Assembly (NCBI GenBank): GCA_011037195.1
Contig: JAAEAF010002405.1
Coordinates: forward strand, 1 to 64,000
Length of the DNA: 64,000 nucleotides
From: Triatoma infestans
Taxonomy: Eukaryota > Arthropoda > Insecta > Hemiptera > Reduviidae
Reading direction: 5' to 3'
How positions within the stretch are numbered: position 1 is the first letter of the stretch; every line of letters starts with the position of its first letter. The notes under the pieces are model-generated. The model saw nothing but the letters and a program-made list of their open reading frames with translations, was not told the origin of the DNA and ran no database searches. Shown in pieces: positions 53,785 through 64,000 of this stretch. The position numbers were made by a program, and so were the translations under genes.

Positions 53785-54990
53785 TTCCAGCTAAATTTCC
53801 TATAATCTTCAACCGGAGGTCAGATCGTGGTATTGCTGCTGCTGGCCCTCCGGCGGCTAAATAACAGAGAAGAAATCAAAAATAGTTGTCTCACTTGTTG
53901 TTGGCAATCTCCAGCTGGGTTCAGCTGAAATGATACTATGCTTTGGAAGTACTCTCTTTTTCCTGGGGACGCACTAAATCATTGCCTTTACTATCGTAAT
54001 GAGAGCTGATTGTAGGGCATGATTCCTGGTATCACGGGAAGGAAAAGCTTCGGATTATTGAATACACACTATCATACAAGTTACCATGAAAACAAGAAGA
54101 GTTCCAAAATTAGATATATAATGTATTTGAAATAAGCTATGCAGATATTAGATCATTACCTATGGGTATGCAATACCTTACCAACTCAATTTGCTCGTTT
54201 GCAGTTTCTTGGTTTGCCATTACTGTTTGAATACTACAACAAAATACAGCATAACGGAAAAAATGTTTCTTGTAAGTTATTTTAAGTAACAAAAAAAAAA
54301 AATGGATGGAATACTCCCACTTCTCTTTCACTGTACAGACTTCTTTGCCAGACTTTTACTCAAATAAATTGGACCGGGTTTAGAATGACAAATCTTGAAA
54401 ATTACTTGGCATCGCGAGCTAACTCCGGATAGGCCCAAAAAGCTAACTTGGAAGGCCAATAAAGAAGGAAAAGAAACTCGGTCTTACCGAATAGCATAGG
54501 GTTGATATCAAGTTAGAAAAGACTCACTGCGGACAATCGTCGACCCTCTGAAGGGATGCCGAAGAATCCAGAAGTTGACAGGAAAAAGTGAACCGAATGG
54601 TAGAAGCTCTTGATTTTCAATTCCGTCAACTAATACTCTATGATAATCCGCGAATTCCCAAAAGCCAGAAATTTTGTTTTCCTACAAAATTTCCTATAGT
54701 CTTCAACTGGAGATCAGATCGTGGTATTGCTGCTGCTGACCCTCCGGCGGCTAAACAACAGAGAAGAAATCAAAAATAGGTGTCTCATTGTTGTGGCAAT
54801 CTCCAGTTGGGTCCAGCTGAAATGGTACTAGGCTTGGAAGTCCTCTCTTTTCCAGGGGACACACTAGATTATTGCCTTTACTGTCGTTTCAAGAGCTAAT
54901 TATAGGGCATGATTCTTGGTATCGTGGGAAGGAAAAAGCTTCGGATTATACAAGTTACCATGAAAACAAGAAAAGTTCATTTACGTACAA
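53785..54990 (+). repeat. 300-bp direct repeat pair (53785-54124, 54675-54990)
   Basis: Both copies contain AGATCGTGGTATTGCTGCTG, CCTCCGGCGGCTAAA.AACAG, AATCTCCAG.TGGGT.CAGC and TTACCATGAAAACAAGAA. They differ by substitutions and small indels. The GC-rich core could be old coding DNA (frame word RSDRGIAAADPPAAKQQRR in the second copy). The second copy lies just before the R1-like LINE remains at 54985, so the repeat may be an upstream part of that element. The 550 bp between the copies show no recognised motif. Confidence 0.6.
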
Positions 54991-56040
54991 AATATATTGT
55001 AACATGGGGATTGAAACCAAGGATGTTGTATTGGTTAACACCATGTTGGTCAGTTCAATAGTCAGTTCTCTTCCTTTATCTGCTGGCATTGTACAAATAA
55101 GAGTATTTTAAGGAAGTTGCTGAGTGAGGTCCAGAAGCTTGCTTTTTTGACATCATAGGATCATGTGCACCTTTGCTACAGCGGCTTTAGAATTACTCCT
55201 TGAGTTTCTATCCTTTTATATCGGTAAGGGCAGAGGTACTAAAAGATTATACTGTCAGAATTCATAACATGCAAACTATTCAGAAAGGTCAGGAATACTA
55301 AGAATAATTGAAAATTGGGTGAAAATTGGGGAAAAACTGAGATTTAATAGATCCTGAATTGTGTACATATCATACCTGATAAACATGAAATCGAGAATAG
55401 AAATGAAATCGTCTACACAGAAACTCCAGTGTAGATGTTGGTGGCGAGGTTAGCAACTTAGTTAATAGTACTATTGAGCACTAGCACAGCTTATCTTCTA
55501 GCAGAACCCAATCAATCTTTCAGGTTGAAACTTTTTCCGTTTTAAGTTTTGTACAACACCACCGGCACAATTGCTAAAGGTAGCTATGTTTTCTGACAGT
55601 CAGGGTGCACTAAAAACGTTAGAGGCAGACCGATAAGATCAATATGCCTTATGGAACTTGATACCTTGGCTAACTAGAAACGTCTAAGGCTAAATTTGGT
55701 GCTGGAGCACAGTGACATTCAAGGTAAAGAAGAGGCCGATAAATTTGCAAAGGTGGAGTATTGAGGCTTTCTGCTGTATCTCTTATAGAATTTGTTGAAT
55801 AGCCATTATGGCCATTAAAAAGTGGCTTACAATCAAAAAGTCAGCGTGACTTACAAAAACTATATTGGAGGAATATGGCTGGGTAAGAGGGACTTATGTT
55901 ATTGTAGAGGAACCTATATGTTCTCACTTGAAATATTTCCTCGATAGAGAGGAAGTGAGCCAAGAAGAATCGCTGGCAATTTAAAGAGCAATACCTTGTA
56001 ATCAGCCCTTGTCATCACTGCCTCTAATCATCGCCTGTGA
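54985..56040 (+). pseudogene. R1-like LINE, reverse transcriptase end and RNase H
   Basis: Decayed but in order: TWGLKPRMLYWL (about 55012), LLSEVQKLAFLTS (about 55115, for the QRLASLC word at 34077), SDSQGALKTLEAD (about 55598-55640), SDIQGKEEADKFAK (about 55717-55760, for the GNE.AD word of RNase H). The C-terminal region follows to about 56040 without a clear zinc motif. Stops occur throughout. It is an older relative of the elements at 1315, 20100, 34077 and 39150. Confidence 0.7.
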
Positions 56041-56049
56041 AACACAGAC

Positions 56050-56780
56050 AAACATGGTTTAAAGAAAAATGAATTGTTTTTCAACAAAATTCCAAAAATT
56101 TAGAAAAATCTTCAGTAACTTTGCATTTTCTTTAAAATCATCCGATTTTCTTCAAGCTTAGGTCTTCCAGGGCTTATATGGGATAGCCTCGCGTTTAAGA
56201 TCCACTCTGTGACCTAAATGCATTTATCCCTTTTAAGGGCAGATCGCTAGAACAAAACAGAGTAATAAAATTATAATTGCACTATGTTGTAAGAGATAAA
56301 TGTCTCTTAGCGAATGGTCGGTCAAAACCGAAAACTTGCGGATAAGGTTTTGGCTAATATCCCGTCAACCGGAATGCGGCTTCACTGATTTTTTATTTTC
56401 AGTTTTTCTCTCTTTCCTGAAAAACGGATCTAACGATATTCTATAAACGCCGTATACTAACTACAGATTATGAATGCATACATTTTCCAGAATTTTTTTT
56501 TTTTTTAATGTTTAGGAGAAGCAGCAATTTTCCTCTGAAGATCTCTTATACTGTATAACATCATGGAACATTAGAAGCTTTGCTAGGGTATCAAATTTTG
56601 TAGAAAATCGGTCAACTGGGCTTTTGAGAATTGGTTTTTCAGTTTGCGTTTTTAATTTTCTCGAAAAGGCTATGACGATTTCCAAAAACATGAAATGTTA
56701 ACCATTCTTTTATTTGAAACATATTTTTCGGAAAAAGATTTTTCTTATTGCTCGTGGAATTTTAAATGTTATTGGAGTCT
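56050..56780 (+). repeat. Rearranged family X modules
   Basis: 56050-56160 looks like a module in reverse (TTTCTTTAAAATCATCCGAT), while 56370-56480 (CTGAAAAACGGATCTAACGA) and 56590-56780 (TCTCGAAAAGGCTATGACGA, TTATTTGAAACATATTTTTC) are in forward orientation. The two ends of X are absent. Confidence 0.5.
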
Positions 56781-56787
56781 ATTCATT

Positions 56788-57032
56788 TTTTTTTTTTTTT
56801 AATTTAAGGCGCGTCAACATCTATGGTCATTGGTGCCCGGAGCCTTCTCAGTGCACTGCCGGCCTCCGGACAGTGTTCTCTCGGTACAGACAACACTGTC
56901 CATCACCGGACACTGACCTGTAGAGGCTCCTAGGAAGAAAAAAAATCTAAGGGTAGCACAGCTGGACACGATCCCGGGTCCTCTGCGTGGGAGTCCAGTA
57001 CGCTTTGTCCACTTAGCTATTCCGTTCCCTTT
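56788..57032 (-). mobile_element. Full-length SINE, family A (minus strand)
   Basis: On the plus strand it begins with a T run and AATTTAAGGCGCGTCAACAT, the tail reversed, then GGACAGTGTT...AACACTGTCC and CTGTAGAGGCTCCTAGGAAG; the head ends at 57030 with the A box reversed (CACTTAGCTATTCCGTTCCC). TATTCATT flanks it at 56780-56787 and 57033-57040. The B box is changed (GATCCCGGGTCC in place of the GGTTCGAGTCC reverse). Confidence 0.9.
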
Positions 57033-57108
57033 TATTCATTGTTATTCTTCAATCACTTCAAGAATTATGTGGCATGAATAGGTCACCACCAATATATTTT
57101 ATATATTG

Positions 57109-57181
57109 GCGCATTGCTGCTACATGTCAGTATAATTAGAGTTGAATAATGTTATTTTCACATACTAGTGAGAGAAAGTAG
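57109..57181 (+). repeat. Inverted partner of 59870-59938
   Basis: GCGCATTGCTGCTACATGT, AATTAGAGTTGAATAATGTT and TTTCACATACTAGTGAGAGA match the reverse complement of 59870-59938 with a few changes. The two lie on either side of the Jockey copy at 58140. The GTGAGAGAAAGTA end resembles the family X terminus. Confidence 0.7.
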
Positions 57182-57319
57182 AGCAAATCTATGTTATCAC
57201 ACTATTTGACAAAAGCATCCTGATGATGGGCCTGATGATCCACAAAAAGAAGGAAACTGTCATGGAAAAAATCTCTGATGCTTTCCAGCTCTGCGGAACT
57301 AACCACAACATTCTTTGTG

Positions 57320-58130
57320 ACTCCTTTTGTTCTTAAAATTATGAATTATGATAATCACAAGATATAATTTAAAAACATTTTATCGGCATATATTTTCAAT
57401 ATTATAAAATGAAAGAAGCACTAGATCTTCGTGTATTTGTATCACATCAAAAATTTTTATCTTAATTTTTTTTTTGTTCTTAAATATTCCAAATAATATA
57501 CATTAAATTTGTATTATGTAATATAATATGCATATATGTACAATATTCATAAATAATATAAACATAATTAGAGATAAAGAATGAGAGAGAGAGAAGGAGG
57601 AGATGTGTGTGTGTGTGTGTGTAAGGTTGAATACGAATGTAGAATGTAAATATGGTCCCAATTAAAGGCATTATATATATAGTAATGTGGAAGAATGGTT
57701 TTAGGGGTGTGAGAGGGGTAGAAGTTAAAATGTGTTTAGCGTATGGTGTGTGCTGTATGTTAATGTAACATTGGGTGTGCAGAAACTCTGCAGACCGTGA
57801 CGCAGATAAGTAACCATTTCGTTTATAGTACATTGTAACAACAGGTCTTCCTACACTCTCCTATATTTTATATTTATGTAATAATACTAAGGGCTGCTCT
57901 GACTAACATATCATTTAGTACAATGACTATATCGCTTTATCAGTTATTTACTTCTATCTCTAAATCATTAAATCTACATATTTGCACCATTTTATTTTTC
58001 AATAATTAAATGATATACTACGATAATAATTTAATTATTTGGAGTATCCATCAATCAGTCTAGGTATGTTGATTTTTTCAAGACGTACAGACGTACTAGA
58101 CGACTTACACGGCACGCTGACGTGATGACT
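57320..58130. other. Gene-free stretch with GT microsatellite
   Basis: (GT)n at 57603-57622 and AT-rich DNA. The 117-residue minus frame at 57480-57833 is low-complexity and not a gene. Confidence 0.5.
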
Positions 58131-58139
58131 GAATGAGAC

Positions 58140-59665
58140 GCTCCCCTGCCTCTCTCCTTATCTCCAAAAGCGTTCACCCCCTCTGATGTTAAACATATCA
58201 TAAAAAAAATTACCGTCTAAAAAATCTCCTGGATCCGATTTAGTAACAACTCAAATTATTCGTCGTCTTCCAAAAAAAAGCCATATTTTTTCTCACTTAC
58301 TTTTATAATTCAGTTCTCAGAACCACATATTTTCCTCTATTGTGGAAATTCTCTACGATAAAAATGACCCCAAAATCTAATAAACCTTCTCACCTTCCAT
58401 CCTCATACAGGCCCATAAGTCTGTTACCTATTTTAGGAAAAATACTAGAGAAATTGTTATTGAAACGGATTTACCCCATTCTGGAAACTGAACAATCATT
58501 CCATCCCATCAGTTTGGCTTTCGACCACATCACAGCACCATTCATCAGTGCCATAGAGTAGTGGACACCATTTCTTCGCAACTTGAGCGGAAACAGTATT
58601 GCTGTGGTGCCTTCCTCGACGTGGCTCAAGCCTTCGATCGGGTATGCCAGCCAGGATTACTGTGGAAGCTAAAGAAATGCCTACCATCAACCTATTACTT
58701 ACTCATCAACTCTTATCTATCCGATCGCTACTTTCAGATTAGTTGCGGATCTGCTACCTCTGACTACCCGCTGGCCGGTGCCGGAGTTCCTCAGGGTAGT
58801 ATACTTAGTCCGCTTCTATATACTGTATTCACTTCCAACCTATTCAAACACTCTTCTTTGCAATTACGCTGATGACACCGCCATCCTTGCATCCAGCTCT
58901 GTTCCCATAATTACCTCCACTCTCTTACAGACTCATTTAAATAAAATAGAATTGGATCAAAAAATGGCGGTTTAAACTCAACCCACAAAAATGTCAACAA
59001 ATCACCTTTACTCTGCGTCATGGCTCCTGTCCTTCAGTAAACTTCAACTCAATACCACTCTCTCCTGCAAACTTAGTTCGCTACCTTGTGATGTAGATCG
59101 ACAAAAGACTAACATGGAATCCATATACGAAACTAAAAAGGCTGGAACTTAACAAATGGAATAAGTTACTACTCAGACTAATAGGAATACGATCGAAACT
59201 ACCTCTTGAGCACAAACGACTATTATACAACTGTATAACGATGTGGACTTACGGACTTTAACTGTGGGGTTCAACCAAGCGCTCAAATTCCCAGAAAATT
59301 CAGTCTTTTCAGTCAAAAATTCTCCGTCAGATAACAGACGCTCCATTCTATGTCTCCAACTCTACCCTCCACAACGATCTCAAAATCCCATATGTATCTG
59401 AAGCCGACAAAACTATATTTAAAACTCTCTTACTCTTAACTCTAGTCCTCTTGTTCAAAATCTCGCCTCCACAACTATACCAGATAATCCACCCTGTCGA
59501 CTAAGCCGCAGTTGGCCCCGTGATCACCTCCAACAATAGGAAGTAGTTCCTGTGAAAGTGTTACCGCTGGGTACCTTCTCTCCTCTAGCCAATCACGTCA
59601 TTCAAAATCTCATTATATTTATTTATGTAGATTGTGAATTTCAAATAAAAAAAAAAAAAAGAAGA
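58140..59665 (+). mobile_element. Jockey-like LINE, longest copy in the window
   Basis: A 5'-truncated element with most of the reverse transcriptase, an end region and a 3' UTR that finishes in an A run (59646-59660). It starts near the word FTPSDVKHIIKK, which precedes the palm domain in Jockey elements; endonuclease and ORF1 are missing. It shares its C-terminal words with 14000 and 50765, so three copies of one family lie in this window, each cut at a different 5' point. Confidence 0.88.
58160..59540 (+). pseudogene. Jockey-like reverse transcriptase, frameshifted
   Basis: In order: FPLLWKFSTIKMTPKSNKP and YRPISLLPILGKILEKLLL (58330-58470), then GFRPHHST remains (about 58515), FLDVAQAFDRV (58610-58640; catalytic D), GVPQGSILSPLLYTVF (58785-58830) and YADDTAILASSS (58866-58900; the two catalytic aspartates), VRYL...DKRLTWNPYTKLKRLE (59075-59140), KLPLEHKRLLYN, MWTYGL, STKRSN and APFYVSNSTLHNDLKIPYV (59340-59395). 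All palm motifs are intact as words, but at least four frameshifts and several stops separate them, so no active enzyme can be made. Confidence 0.9.
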
Positions 59666-59669
59666 AGAA

Positions 59670-60320
59670 ATATTGGTCAAAGAAAACCAGTTTTGTTTTT
59701 GCAGTTTTTTGAGTTCCGATTATGTTTAATCTTCTTTAGTACTTAAAACTAAAACTAAGAAACTTAGTAATTAATACTATAATATAAGATACATTTTTCT
59801 GCAATCGTTCAATAATGTGGCATTCTTACAAACTAAATTTAGTGAAGAAAGTTCAAGTTTCACACTACTGTCTCTCACTAGTGTGTGAAAGTAACATTAT
59901 TCATCTCTAATTAGCCCAACATCTAGCAGCAATATGCGAAAACAAGATCAAAACAAATCCCAGATATGGCGGTTTTGAGGTTATGTCAAACGGAAAAGGT
60001 AATAGAGAAAGAGAGTATTTGACTTGAATTAAAATATATCGTCAGTATTTGCACCTTTTCACATATTTTTAATATATTATACAAATAAAGAACCAAATTA
60101 ATTCGGTTGAGAAAAAATTATTCAACTCTTGAGCGAAGTTTTTTAAAACTCTTGTCCAGTTTTTTTTTTTCTTTACGCCATGACTTCAGCTATTCAGTCA
60201 TTATATGTCGCGCGGCCCAGAATAAAAAGGCTGCACAGGTTTAGTTGGATGTCTAGGGGAATATAAATAAATACATAGTGTCTTAAATGATTGCTGGGGC
60301 TATACGTTTTTACTTATCTT
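59670..60320. other. Spacer with inverted partner of 57109-57181
   Basis: 59870-59938 is the reverse complement relative of 57109-57181. The rest is AT-rich; no gene. Confidence 0.55.
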
Positions 60321-60329
60321 GCTGCTGCA

Positions 60330-60403
60330 AGGGGATTTATTGTGGTCCTGTCAAAGTTTCGATATAGAATTTTCACCTGAAATATCGTTTAGAGCTCTCG
60401 TGA

Positions 60404-60450
<47 letters not shown>

Positions 60451-60850
60451 CGTGTGTGCGCGCGCGCATGCGTTTATGTGTGTCTGATATAGCTCAAATA
60501 CGAAAACTCGTAGAAAGTTTAATCTTGATATTTCCTTTAAGTTCCACAAGTGGACCTGACAATAAGACTTTGGATAAAATCGATCAATCGGAAATATCAC
60601 TTAACTAAATGGATTTTTCATTTTCTTAAGGTTTTCTCAAAACCAGCTGCCACGATTTTCTTTGTCTTCTTTTTTTTTAAGAAAAACATGGAATATTAAT
60701 TACCCATAGAAAGAGCTACAACTTTTATTTGAAATATTTCTTCAGGAAACTCCACGGGGATTTTGAGATAGGGGATTGGTTATGTTTTTTTCTCAAAAGT
60801 GTTATTTTATTTTATTATAAAATTCAATCATCCTTATAGGGACCAGCTGA
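60330..60850 (+). repeat. Family X copy, 5' half
   Basis: In order: TATAGAATTTTCACCTGAAA, a long (GT)n tract (60409-60445) with a CG-alternating part, ATAGCTCAAATACGAAAACT, CGATCAATCGGAAATATCAC, TTCTCAAAACCAGCTGCCAC, AGAAAGAGCTACAACTTTTA and TTTTTCTCAAAAGTGTTATT. It stops after one module; the 3' terminus is absent. Confidence 0.7.
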
Positions 60851-60940
60851 TCGCTAGCTTAGTGAAACTTTTAAGTTTATTCCACCAAAAACAAAAAGCT
60901 CTATTAATTAAATTACGAAGAGTATAGAAGTGAAAATTAA

Positions 60941-61260
60941 AACAATAGCAAAAAAAAAACGGTCTTTGAAAAAGGGACAAGAAAGAAAACTCCCAGCTCA
61001 TTCGTTAAAATGAGCAACAGGGAAGAAGAAGCTGTAACCAACTGGGCACAAGAGATTTTGGAAGAGTATCAAGAAAATATTAAAGAAAATGAGTACACTC
61101 CTCCTATAGTTCACAAAAAAATTCAAAATCGAACAATTACCAAGTATTCCGAAATTAAATTCAAAAAGTAAACCAAGGCTAACATCCTTTGAAAAAGAAA
61201 AAAAAATGCAGATCGACCAAATAACATCTGGAGAGAGGTGGAACACTCAAAACAGTTTCT
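60941..61260 (+). pseudogene. Small lysine/glutamate-rich reading frame, unidentified
   Basis: An open frame from 60941 to 61171 with an ATG at 61010. From that ATG it reads MSNREEEAVTNWAQEILEEY, then 33 residues rich in K, I and N. Near 61140 the coding look passes to the next frame, which gives PKLNSKSKPRLTSFEKEKK and IDQITSGERWNTQNSF before a stop at 61261. An A/T run follows. The composition and the continuation across a frameshift suggest a decayed coding region, perhaps of a retroelement ORF1 or a processed gene copy. I do not recognise the family. Confidence 0.35.
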
Positions 61261-61264
61261 GTAA

Positions 61265-62995
61265 ATAAAAAAATTTTTTTTTTTTTTGGATACCATTAAC
61301 CATTAACAAGCAAGAAATTAACGTTTAACGAGCGAGTAAAGTGTTTCGACAATTTTCATGACTCATACTTTCTTATTAGAGCTTGTGATATAATATGCCA
61401 CTACATTCAGTAGTAAGATTTAAGATTTGGATTTTTATGATTTCTATCTTTTCTTCTTTAAGATTTACTTTATGTAGTAAGATTTTATTTTAGTAGTTGT
61501 TGCATATTTTTTCATAACAATAATTTATTTAAAAGTAATCATATTATAAATTAATTTAGTATAAAAGGAAAAGAAGAATAATAATTCAATTATGATGGTG
61601 TGCAATTGTGAATATAAACACAGAAGATAATAGTTATACTGCAAGAGGTTAACTTTCTAATAATTCAATACGACTTCGCCGTTGATAGTTAAAGGAGTGT
61701 GTGTGAGTGGTTTGGTTGGAGAGTTTTGGTCCTGGAAAGGCTTAGAACAATAGTTAGTGGTCAAGTTAGTAGGGGAATTAGGGAAGCATCTGCATGGTTC
61801 AAATATAGTTGGAAGCTGGGTGAGTAGAGCAGAAACCGGACGGCATACATTAGGATAATGAATCAAGTTTATCTATTTAAGGAGGTCTAGACTTTCCTCC
61901 TTGTTGTATTACTCACCCACCCCCCTCCGCTCCTATTCATTTAGTTCTCATGTTGTCCAGTTTGGAATATTCCCATCCATTGCCCCTACCAATTCTCTAC
62001 TTCTTTAGCTTTACGTTTGTCTTGTTCATTTAACTTCCGGTTTGTTAGCCCTACTACTGTGTCCCCTTTCTCACACTTTATACTAAAACAAAATGTGCAT
62101 ATGATAAGAAATTGCAATTTTTTTTTAACATTGAAAATGTAAAATGGGAGGGTGATTTGGTGAAAAGTGTAACGACCCCGATGTTTCCCGAACGCTCACG
62201 GAAGTAGCCGAAATCCTTGACAATCTTTAATAGGTTATATAAATGTTTTTTTGGTTTTTTATATATATATATATTTATTTATTTATTTTTTGTAGAAAAA
62301 ACTACAACGCTTAACATGATAAATCGGTTAACACGAAATCATATTGCGGTCCTGACAAAAATACTATGTAATTTCATATTTTTTTTTTTCTTTTAACACG
62401 AAACAAATATCGCTGAACGCGTAAAGATTTCACTTCCCGGGCGAACAAAATATCCCTGTTTTCTCCAGTCACAACGTCACGCAAATTTTTTGGCTTAATT
62501 TTTTTTTTTGGTTAGACTGAACAAAATAAACAATGGTTGCCACTGTTTCTAGGTTTCCGCTTGTCTTTGAGTAGGTAAAAGCACCACCATTGTCAAAATA
62601 TTTGAATTAGTTTTCGAATGCGGTGAATTTCGTGTTAAAATCAGCGAATTTTGTGTTGTTTTTTTCTTTGGTAATTTTAATATATAAACTTTTATTTTTT
62701 TGCGTTTACAACGACAGAAAATTTGGGACGAAAACAAACCGCTATTTTATCGTTTAACAAGAAATTCTTTTACAACATAACATGGCATAATATTTATTTT
62801 ACATCTATACAATACACACTGGTACATGATAGATGGAGAGTGGTTTGACATACAAACTATTAACATGCAGTAATTAGCAGAAAAACAAATGGAAGAAAAA
62901 AAAACAAAATACAAAATGAATGAACAAAATGAACAGTAAAATAAAAATTAATAAAATAAACAACCTTAATTTGACAATATCAATAAAGATAAAAG
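61265..62995. other. Gene-free stretch
   Basis: A (TA)n tract near 62262-62275 and TTTA units after it. A 69-residue minus frame at 61657-61866 has a P/T-rich composition but no motif. Parts of 62310-62760 contain repeated words of the type TTAACACGAAA, which could be a decayed DNA transposon; I could not find paired ends. Confidence 0.45.
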
Positions 62996-63029
62996 CCAAA
63001 TAAAACAAATATAAATTAAAAGGTATCCA

Positions 63030-63938
63030 TTAAAAATCTAAAAGAAACTTTCTCATTTTTAAACTGTTAATTATAAATTTATACACATCAAATAAATGAT
63101 TCTTATTCTTTATAGAGAAAATACTTGTTGCAGTTAATGGGTAATATTTACATAAATATCTCTCTCTATACAAAGAAAATGCAGGACAGTCAATAAACAT
63201 GTGAGCCAAGGTTTCCTGTCTATAGCTACAGAGAGCACAAGTTGACTCCAAATTTACCTCATACCTAACACCCTTGCTGTACACAATTAACCTTTTTTCG
63301 GATGACATTCGTACTTGACTCACAACCCTAATTACATCTAGTGGTACACTATATGATAAATAGTCCTGACTTCCATGCTTGTTAACGAGCATAGAGTACA
63401 TAGTACTATAGGAAGACTTGGCAATCCTCTCCAAGTCCAGACGAATCAACTTATCCCTTAAACAATTCAGAATGGCGGCTTTTTCTTTTTCAATCAATCC
63501 AGCATCTTGCTCTATCCACAGCCAGCTAAATCCGAGGTCAGCAAAGTATTCCTTCATTTGCGAAACCCAGTTGAATTTGGTATTATTACCGACTAAACCG
63601 TCCATTGTTAACATCCTGTTGTAACAAACTTTAGGAATGCGATTATTGGGCATATTCAGAATCTTTATTAGAAAGTTTAAAGCTCTACTAAAAACAAGAT
63701 ATCTCAACTGGATGCTGCCCGTCTCCAGTCGCACCATATAGCTAGCTGTGCAATTTGGCCAGTAGTACAAGGATTTAAGAAATTTGGTCTGTAAGACCTC
63801 TAACTGATCTATGTACCTTAACGCCCAAACCTCACTGCCATACAGTAGAAATTCTTTTAATATGAAAAAATATTTCGTCCCCTCAGTTTCTTCATAAACG
63901 TTTTTCACTGCATATACATATTTGTAATAATATGTCGG
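63030..63938 (-). CDS. LINE reverse transcriptase C-terminal region, intact frame (partial)
   Basis: An uninterrupted frame of about 300 residues, counted here from residue 1 at 63908 although it stays open to about 63938. Residues 21-29 are LLYGSEVWA, the word that follows the palm in many LINE enzymes; 34-50 are DQLEVLQTKFLKSLYYW, 60-69 RLETGSIQLR. A CX2CX8HX4C zinc motif is at C224, C227, H236 and C241 (CALCSYRQETLAHMF). No RNase H words are seen, which separates it from the R1-like family. The palm and its catalytic aspartates would lie upstream, but the element is truncated: the coding look ends at a stop near 63941. The clade is unclear. No stop in 300 codons points to a recent insertion. 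Confidence 0.75.
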   Translation of the reverse strand, partial: PTYYYKYVYAVKNVYEETEGTKYFFILKEFLLYGSEVWALRYIDQLEVLQTKFLKSLYYWPNCTASYMVRLETGSIQLRYLVFSRALNFLIKILNMPNNRIPKVCYNRMLTMDGLVGNNTKFNWVSQMKEYFADLGFSWLWIEQDAGLIEKEKAAILNCLRDKLIRLDLERIAKSSYSTMYSMLVNKHGSQDYLSYSVPLDVIRVVSQVRMSSEKRLIVYSKGVRYEVNLESTCALCSYRQETLAHMFIDCPAFSLYRERYLCKYYPLTATSIFSIKNKNHLFDVYKFIINSLKMRKFLLDF

Positions 63939-64000
63939 TTAGGAAAGTTAGTGTTAGCGGTAACCTCTAGATGGCAGTAAAAAATCATAAATATTAATTA

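Noticed and set aside
57480..57833. 117-residue minus-strand frame
   Set aside because: Low-complexity composition over a microsatellite and AT-rich DNA, no motif, no signs of codon selection.
60373..60608. Open frames on both strands over the GT tract (poly VC and poly TH peptides)
   Set aside because: They are translations of a (GT)n microsatellite within a family X copy.
62160..62770. Possible second Tigger-like element with TTAACACGAAA words
   Set aside because: No paired inverted ends or TA flanks and no transposase words were found.

Overview
This window looks like intergenic DNA from a repeat-rich animal nuclear genome, most likely an arthropod and plausibly an insect. The evidence is the strong AT bias, long A and T runs, and the mixture of mobile elements: Jockey-like, R1/LOA-like, RTE-like and CR1-like LINEs, Penelope-like elements with GIY-YIG nuclease remnants, a mariner fragment, a Tigger/pogo element, solo LTRs and tRNA-derived SINEs. 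I found no convincing host gene, no intact tRNA or rRNA gene, no CRISPR array and no prokaryotic signals. The species cannot be named from the sequence alone.

Layout. 1-2.2 kb: SINE tail, a solo LTR with a 4-bp target duplication, and an RNase H-bearing LINE 3' end (minus strand). 3.5-9.3 kb: copies of a dispersed non-coding repeat called family X here, an RTE-like reverse transcriptase ruin, a Penelope GIY-YIG fragment with its terminal repeat, and a patchwork duplication that includes SINE heads. 10-15.5 kb: two SINEs, the best plus-strand family X copy, a Jockey 3' end and a second solo LTR. 17-21.2 kb: diverged SINEs and a decayed R1-like LINE. 25.8-29.7 kb: a family X copy split by a SINE, a possible LINE ruin, and a Tigger element holding a third solo LTR. 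31.3-34 kb: two or three minus-strand X copies. 34-39.6 kb: R1-like LINE, hairpin repeat, mariner 5' end, Penelope-type foldbacks, a 160-bp triplication and another R1-like fragment. 39.8-42 kb: Penelope block with a tandemly duplicated GIY-YIG segment. 43-48.3 kb: Jockey-like fragment, SINEs, a 199-bp tandem duplication with coding character and an RTE-like 3' end. 50.6-59.7 kb: two Jockey-like copies, a CR1-like fragment, an R1-like ruin, a 300-bp direct repeat and a SINE. 60.3-64 kb: family X, a small lysine/glutamate-rich reading frame and a 5'-truncated LINE with a long intact frame.

How the parts relate. Nothing here acts as a pathway; the relations are between parasites and their histories. 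The LINEs are all 5'-truncated, as expected of target-primed reverse transcription, and most carry frameshifts or stops. The SINEs share a tRNA-like head and a body with a 10-bp internal palindrome but carry two different tails, which suggests use of two partner LINEs. The third solo LTR lies inside the Tigger element, so that LTR is younger. The least understood component is family X: roughly 1 kb, non-coding, built of repeated 300-bp modules with an internal CA/GT tract, present in at least a dozen copies of different ages.
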